DNA of 9,016 nucleotides. Origin: an uncultured bacterium (lineage in GTDB: Bacteria; Actinomycetota; Coriobacteriia; Coriobacteriales; Coriobacteriaceae). Below are positions 7,052 to 9,016 of this stretch, piece after piece. The stretch spans positions 1 through 9,016 of the forward strand of contig CAJMOP010000079.1 in assembly GCA_905215115.1 (NCBI GenBank). The letters are read 5' to 3'. The notes beneath the pieces are model-generated. The model searched no databases. It was given only the letters and a program-made list of their open reading frames with translations, and had not been told where the DNA came from. How positions within the stretch are numbered: position 1 is the first letter of the stretch; every line of letters begins with the position of its first letter. A program made the translations under genes and the position numbers.

Positions 7052-7477
7052 CTACCTGCGTCCCATCTCGAAGATGCTTGCGGTGTCGGAACCCGCATCG
7101 ATGACGGATGGAACCGGCTCTTCCAAAAACGTAGTTCGTGGCGATGTCTCTTCCGTCGGCGCGTCAAGAGGCTCGCCGAGCGCTAGGAAGAACCTCATCA
7201 CGTGCTCAATTCTCTGTTGCAGGGACTCGCTCAGCTCGCCGTAGGAGGCCGCCAGCCGCACCTCCTTGGCCAATTCCGCCATCGAGTCCCTCAGTGCCTT
7301 CTGCACGCTCACGGAGGGCCTCACCTCGACCTGGGTATCGGTGAGCTTGGCGATGATGTAGTCCTGCCTGTTCATGCCGCTCCAGGCTGCCATCTCGCAT
7401 ATGAGCTTGCGCTCCTCGGGCGTGCAGCGGAACGCCATCGTCTTGCTGCGCTTGCGGGCGCTGTTCTCGCACGGCAT
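7052..7477 (-). CDS. MobC/ribbon-helix-helix-like mobile-element protein
   Basis: A 141-residue protein beginning MPCENSARKRSKTM. Residues 9-45 (RKRSKTMAFRCTPEER, then AAWSGMNRQDYIIAKL) fit small MobC-like or RHH proteins of mobile elements: a basic arm, a beta strand (TMAFRCT), then a helix and a second helix starting at SGMNRQDYI. Such proteins bind DNA at transfer origins or act as regulators. The second half (about 60-141) is a helical segment with a polar, Pro-rich tail and no recognised domain. The start was chosen because GAGGGGG lies about 8 nt upstream and the ATG falls 5 nt after the integrase stop; the frame stays open further upstream, but that would overlap int. It is the last gene of the xis-int transcript. 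No relaxase is in the window, so a role in conjugation is inferred only from family. Confidence 0.6.
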   Translation of the reverse strand: MPCENSARKRSKTMAFRCTPEERKLICEMAAWSGMNRQDYIIAKLTDTQVEVRPSVSVQKALRDSMAELAKEVRLAASYGELSESLQQRIEHVMRFFLALGEPLDAPTEETSPRTTFLEEPVPSVIDAGSDTASIFEMGRR

Positions 7478-7482
7478 CCTTC

Positions 7483-8553
7483 TTACCCCCTCGCCCCGTC
7501 GAGCGCGGCGGCCATCTCGTCCTGCTTCGTGGGGAACAGGTGCGCGTAGCGGTAGGTGATGTCCACCGCCTCGTGGCCCATGCGCTCGGCGATGGCCAGC
7601 GCGGAGAAGCCCATCTCTATCAGCAGGCTCACATGGCTGTGGCGTATGTCGTGTATGCGGATGCGCTTCACGCCCGACGCCTTGCACCCGCGCTCCATCT
7701 CGTGGGCCAGGAAGTGCTTGGTCACGGCGAACAGGCGCTCGTCGGGGGCGACGTCGTCGCGCATCTCGATGAAGTCCGCCATCTCGTCGCGCAGGAAGGC
7801 GGGCATGACGATCGTGCGCACGGACTTGGGCGTCTTGGGGTCGGTCACGGTGTCAACGCCGTTGAGGCTCTGGTACGACTTGTTGATGCGCAGCCGCGAG
7901 CTCTCCAGCATGAAGTCGGACGGCGTGAGCGCCAGGAGCTCGCCGCAGCGTATGCCCGTCCAGTAAAGCAGCTCGAAGGCGTGGAATGAGAGAGGCTTGT
8001 CCATGACGGCCTCGCTGAACCTCAGGTACTCGTCCTTGGTCCAGAACTGCATCTCGCCGCCCTTCTTCGAGCCTATCTTGTCGACCCTGCGCACCGGGTT
8101 GTCGCTGAGGCCGTAGTAGCGCTCGGCGTGGTTGAAGATGGCGTTGAGCTGGTTGTTCACTGTGCGCAGGTACGTCGGTGCCCAGGGCTTCCCGTCGGCG
8201 TCCCGGTGCTCGGTGAGCTCGTTTTGCCACCTGATGACGTCGATCGGCCTCACGTCGCACATGCGCATGTCCCCGAAGAACGGCACGAGCTTGTCGTTGA
8301 TGATGTACTCCTTGGTGATCCACGTGTGCTCGCGTATGCGCGGCTTCACCTCGGAGGCGTACACCTCGACGAACTCGGAGAACGTCATGTCCATGGCCCC
8401 GCCGTTAAGGCTCTTGAACTGGCTCTCCCACACTGCGGCCTCCACCTCGGAGGAGAAGCCGCGCTTCGTCTTGTGGCGCTTCGAGCCGCGGGCGTCGCGG
8501 TAGTAGCACTGCACGTAGAACGTGCCGTTGCCGTCGTCCTTGTACACGGGCAT
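7483..8553 (-). CDS. int: Tyrosine recombinase / phage-type integrase
   Basis: A 356-residue integrase of normal length. Residues 1-50 form an arm-DNA-binding domain (YVQCYYRDARGSKRHKTKRGF), 54-150 the SAM-like core-binding domain, and 165-356 the catalytic domain. The catalytic set is complete: Arg202 in TGIRCGELLAL, Lys240 in DPKTPKS, His301 and Arg304 in HDIRHSH, His327 in MGHE, and the nucleophile Tyr336 in YRYAHLFP. This is the pattern of Tn916/ICE and temperate-phage integrases that perform site-specific integration and, with an excisionase, excision. The ATG is one base after the xis stop, and a strong GGAGGTG (8561-8567) lies inside the 3' end of xis with 7-nt spacing. It is expressed with xis from the promoter at 8805-8833. 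No tRNA gene or attachment core is visible next to it. Confidence 0.93.
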   Translation of the reverse strand: MPVYKDDGNGTFYVQCYYRDARGSKRHKTKRGFSSEVEAAVWESQFKSLNGGAMDMTFSEFVEVYASEVKPRIREHTWITKEYIINDKLVPFFGDMRMCDVRPIDVIRWQNELTEHRDADGKPWAPTYLRTVNNQLNAIFNHAERYYGLSDNPVRRVDKIGSKKGGEMQFWTKDEYLRFSEAVMDKPLSFHAFELLYWTGIRCGELLALTPSDFMLESSRLRINKSYQSLNGVDTVTDPKTPKSVRTIVMPAFLRDEMADFIEMRDDVAPDERLFAVTKHFLAHEMERGCKASGVKRIRIHDIRHSHVSLLIEMGFSALAIAERMGHEAVDITYRYAHLFPTKQDEMAAALDGARG

Positions 8554-8554
8554 G

Positions 8555-8758
8555 TCAGTCCACCTCCGGGAAGTACAGGGCGTCGAAGACGTCGCTTCGA
8601 ACGCGCCCGCGGATGACCACGCGCCCGCGCGCCTCCTGCTCGGCGTTTATCTTCCTGATCACCTCGTAGGCGCTGCCTTTCTTGATCCTCAGCAGCTCCG
8701 CGACCTCGTCGGCGTCCAGCATGTGCGGCCTCGGCGTCTTCGCCACCTTCTCGTCCAT
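8555..8758 (-). CDS. Excisionase-like HTH DNA-binding protein
   Basis: A 67-residue protein of the size of element excisionases. After a short polar N-terminus, residues 13-37 (MLDADEVAELLRIKKGSAYEVIRKI) form a winged-HTH/MerR-like HTH_17 motif. The wing follows at RGRVVIRGRVRSDVFDALYF. Family members bend DNA at attachment sites to favour excision by the neighbouring tyrosine recombinase and may also regulate transcription. The placement directly before int with a 1-nt gap supports this. The start is ATG at 8756-8758 behind GGAGGAG; an upstream in-frame TTG at 8771-8773 lies before that Shine-Dalgarno and is unlikely. Transcription should start near 8798, giving a leader of about 40 nt that contains operator O1. 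A small MerR-like regulator without excisionase activity is the alternative. Confidence 0.75.
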   Translation of the reverse strand: MDEKVAKTPRPHMLDADEVAELLRIKKGSAYEVIRKINAEQEARGRVVIRGRVRSDVFDALYFPEVD

Positions 8759-8760
8759 GG

Positions 8761-8767
8761 CTCCTCC
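8761..8767 (-). promoter_or_regulatory. Shine-Dalgarno of the excisionase gene
   Basis: GGAGGAG on the minus strand, two bases before the ATG at 8758 (about 5 nt from the GGAGG core at 8763-8767). It fixes the start at that ATG and argues against the upstream TTG. Confidence 0.7.
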
Positions 8768-8777
8768 AATCAATGGC

Positions 8778-8791
8778 GTACGGATACGTAC
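8778..8791. promoter_or_regulatory. Operator O1 (14-bp dyad)
   Basis: GTACG-GATA-CGTAC, a perfect dyad apart from its 4-bp centre, extended by C and G outside (8777-8792). It sits downstream of the xis start point, within the leader before the xis Shine-Dalgarno. Confidence 0.6.
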
Positions 8792-8804
8792 GGTTCACAG
8801 ATTC

Positions 8805-8833
8805 AGAGTAAACGTACATATCTGTACTGTCAA
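8805..8833 (-). promoter_or_regulatory. Promoter of the xis-int operon
   Basis: On the minus strand: a perfect -35 TTGACA (8828-8833), a 17-bp spacer (8811-8827) and TACTCT (8805-8810), which fits the TAnnnT -10 form common in high-GC Gram-positives. The whole of operator O2 (8814-8827) lies in the spacer, so a bound regulator should exclude RNA polymerase. Expected start near 8798. Confidence 0.65.
8814..8827. promoter_or_regulatory. Operator O2 (14-bp dyad)
   Basis: GTACA-TATC-TGTAC; on the other strand the centre is GATA, as in O1. It lies entirely inside the spacer between the -35 and -10 of the xis promoter. Confidence 0.65.
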
Positions 8834-8838
8834 TAGAA

Positions 8839-8867
8839 TTGCGTACATTTGCGTACGCTGATAAGAT
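8839..8867 (+). promoter_or_regulatory. Promoter of the XRE-type regulator
   Basis: TTGCGT (8839-8844), a 17-bp spacer and TAAGAT (8862-8867) give a moderate sigma-A-type promoter pointing right, with a start near 8874 and a leader of about 25 nt. A lone extra GTAC (8874-8877) lies at the expected start point. It is back to back with the xis promoter. Confidence 0.5.
8843..8856. promoter_or_regulatory. Operator O3 (14-bp dyad)
   Basis: GTACA-TTTG-CGTAC, within a wider GCGTAC-N6-GTACGC dyad (8841-8858). It overlaps the -35 and spacer of the probable regulator promoter, as expected for autoregulation. The two half-sites also form a TTGCGTAC direct repeat with a 10-bp period. Confidence 0.6.
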
Positions 8868-8898
8868 GTGCTGGTACGTAATTCCAGGAGGAGGGCTC

Positions 8899-9016
8899 AT
8901 GTCCGTAGGCGAGAACATAAGGCGGTACCGCAAGTCGCGCGGCATGACGCAGGCGCAGCTCGCCGAGGCGGTCGGCCTGACCGAGGGGGCCGTGCGCCAC
9001 TACGAGAGCGGCATCC
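8899..9016 (+). CDS. XRE-family HTH transcriptional regulator (N-terminal part, runs off window)
   Basis: Thirty-nine residues are visible before the window ends. They form most of a Cro/CI-type helix-turn-helix: ENIRRYRKSRGMTQAQLAEAVG for helices 1-2, then TEGAVRHYESG as the recognition helix and the usual (R)xYExG end. A long Shine-Dalgarno (AGGAGGAGG, 8886-8894) precedes the ATG at 8899. It is transcribed divergently from xis-int across 140 bp with three dyad operators, so it is the likely repressor of the excision genes and of itself. Whether it carries a C-terminal peptidase (CI/ImmR-like) or other effector domain cannot be seen. Confidence 0.88.
   Translation, partial: MSVGENIRRYRKSRGMTQAQLAEAVGLTEGAVRHYESGI

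Noticed and set aside
8771..8773. TTG start for the excisionase gene
   Set aside because: It lies upstream of the strong GGAGGAG; the ATG at 8758 follows that site at a proper distance.
8777..8856. CRISPR-like array formed by the repeated CGTAC units
   Set aside because: The units are short dyads with 10-bp internal spacing between promoters; there is no repeat-spacer structure of 23-40 bp and no cas gene.

Overview
The window looks like part of a mobile genetic element in a high-GC Gram-positive gut bacterium. Codon use is strongly G/C-ending. The gene types (coriobacterial-style tyrosine integrase, small RHH/MobC-like protein, HTH excisionase) fit Coriobacteriia, such as Collinsella or Olsenella. 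This placement is an inference from composition and protein style; there is no rRNA or other marker in the window.

Left edge (1 to about 425): an AT-rich stretch very different from the rest. On the minus strand it carries a near-consensus promoter, a strong Shine-Dalgarno and the 7-residue leader peptide MRQGILK. I recognise this leader from upstream of ribosomal-protection tetracycline resistance genes (tet(M)/tet(W)/tet(O) type). The resistance gene itself would lie outside the window to the left. The AT-rich piece abuts the C-terminal third of a type III DNA methyltransferase (mod), which has lost its catalytic DPPY-bearing N-terminal part.

Defence block (about 426-7048, plus strand): the mod remnant is followed one base later by an apparently intact type III restriction subunit (res). 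One base after that comes a DUF4238 protein, so mod-res-DUF4238 reads as one operon. A small uncharacterised ORF follows, in frame with the DUF4238 stop codon. Then comes a complete single-chain DUF262/DUF1524 protein of the GmrSD type IV (modification-dependent) nuclease family, with its own probable promoter beside a 7-bp inverted repeat.

Mobility block (7052-9016): on the minus strand, reading right to left, lie an excisionase-like HTH protein (xis), a tyrosine recombinase (int) and a MobC/RHH-like protein, nearly end to end. Transcribed away from them on the plus strand is the start of an XRE-family regulator that runs off the window. The 140-bp divergent intergenic region holds three copies of a 14-bp dyad (consensus GTACR-N4-YGTAC). 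One fills the spacer of the xis promoter and one overlaps the -35 of the regulator promoter, an arrangement like a phage lysogeny switch.

Together: an integrative element whose integrase end is controlled by a repressor/operator switch, carrying anti-phage cargo (type III R-M, DUF4238, GmrSD). The type III system appears to have been broken by insertion or recombination with a tetracycline-resistance module. No RNA genes, CRISPR arrays or complete insertion sequences are visible.
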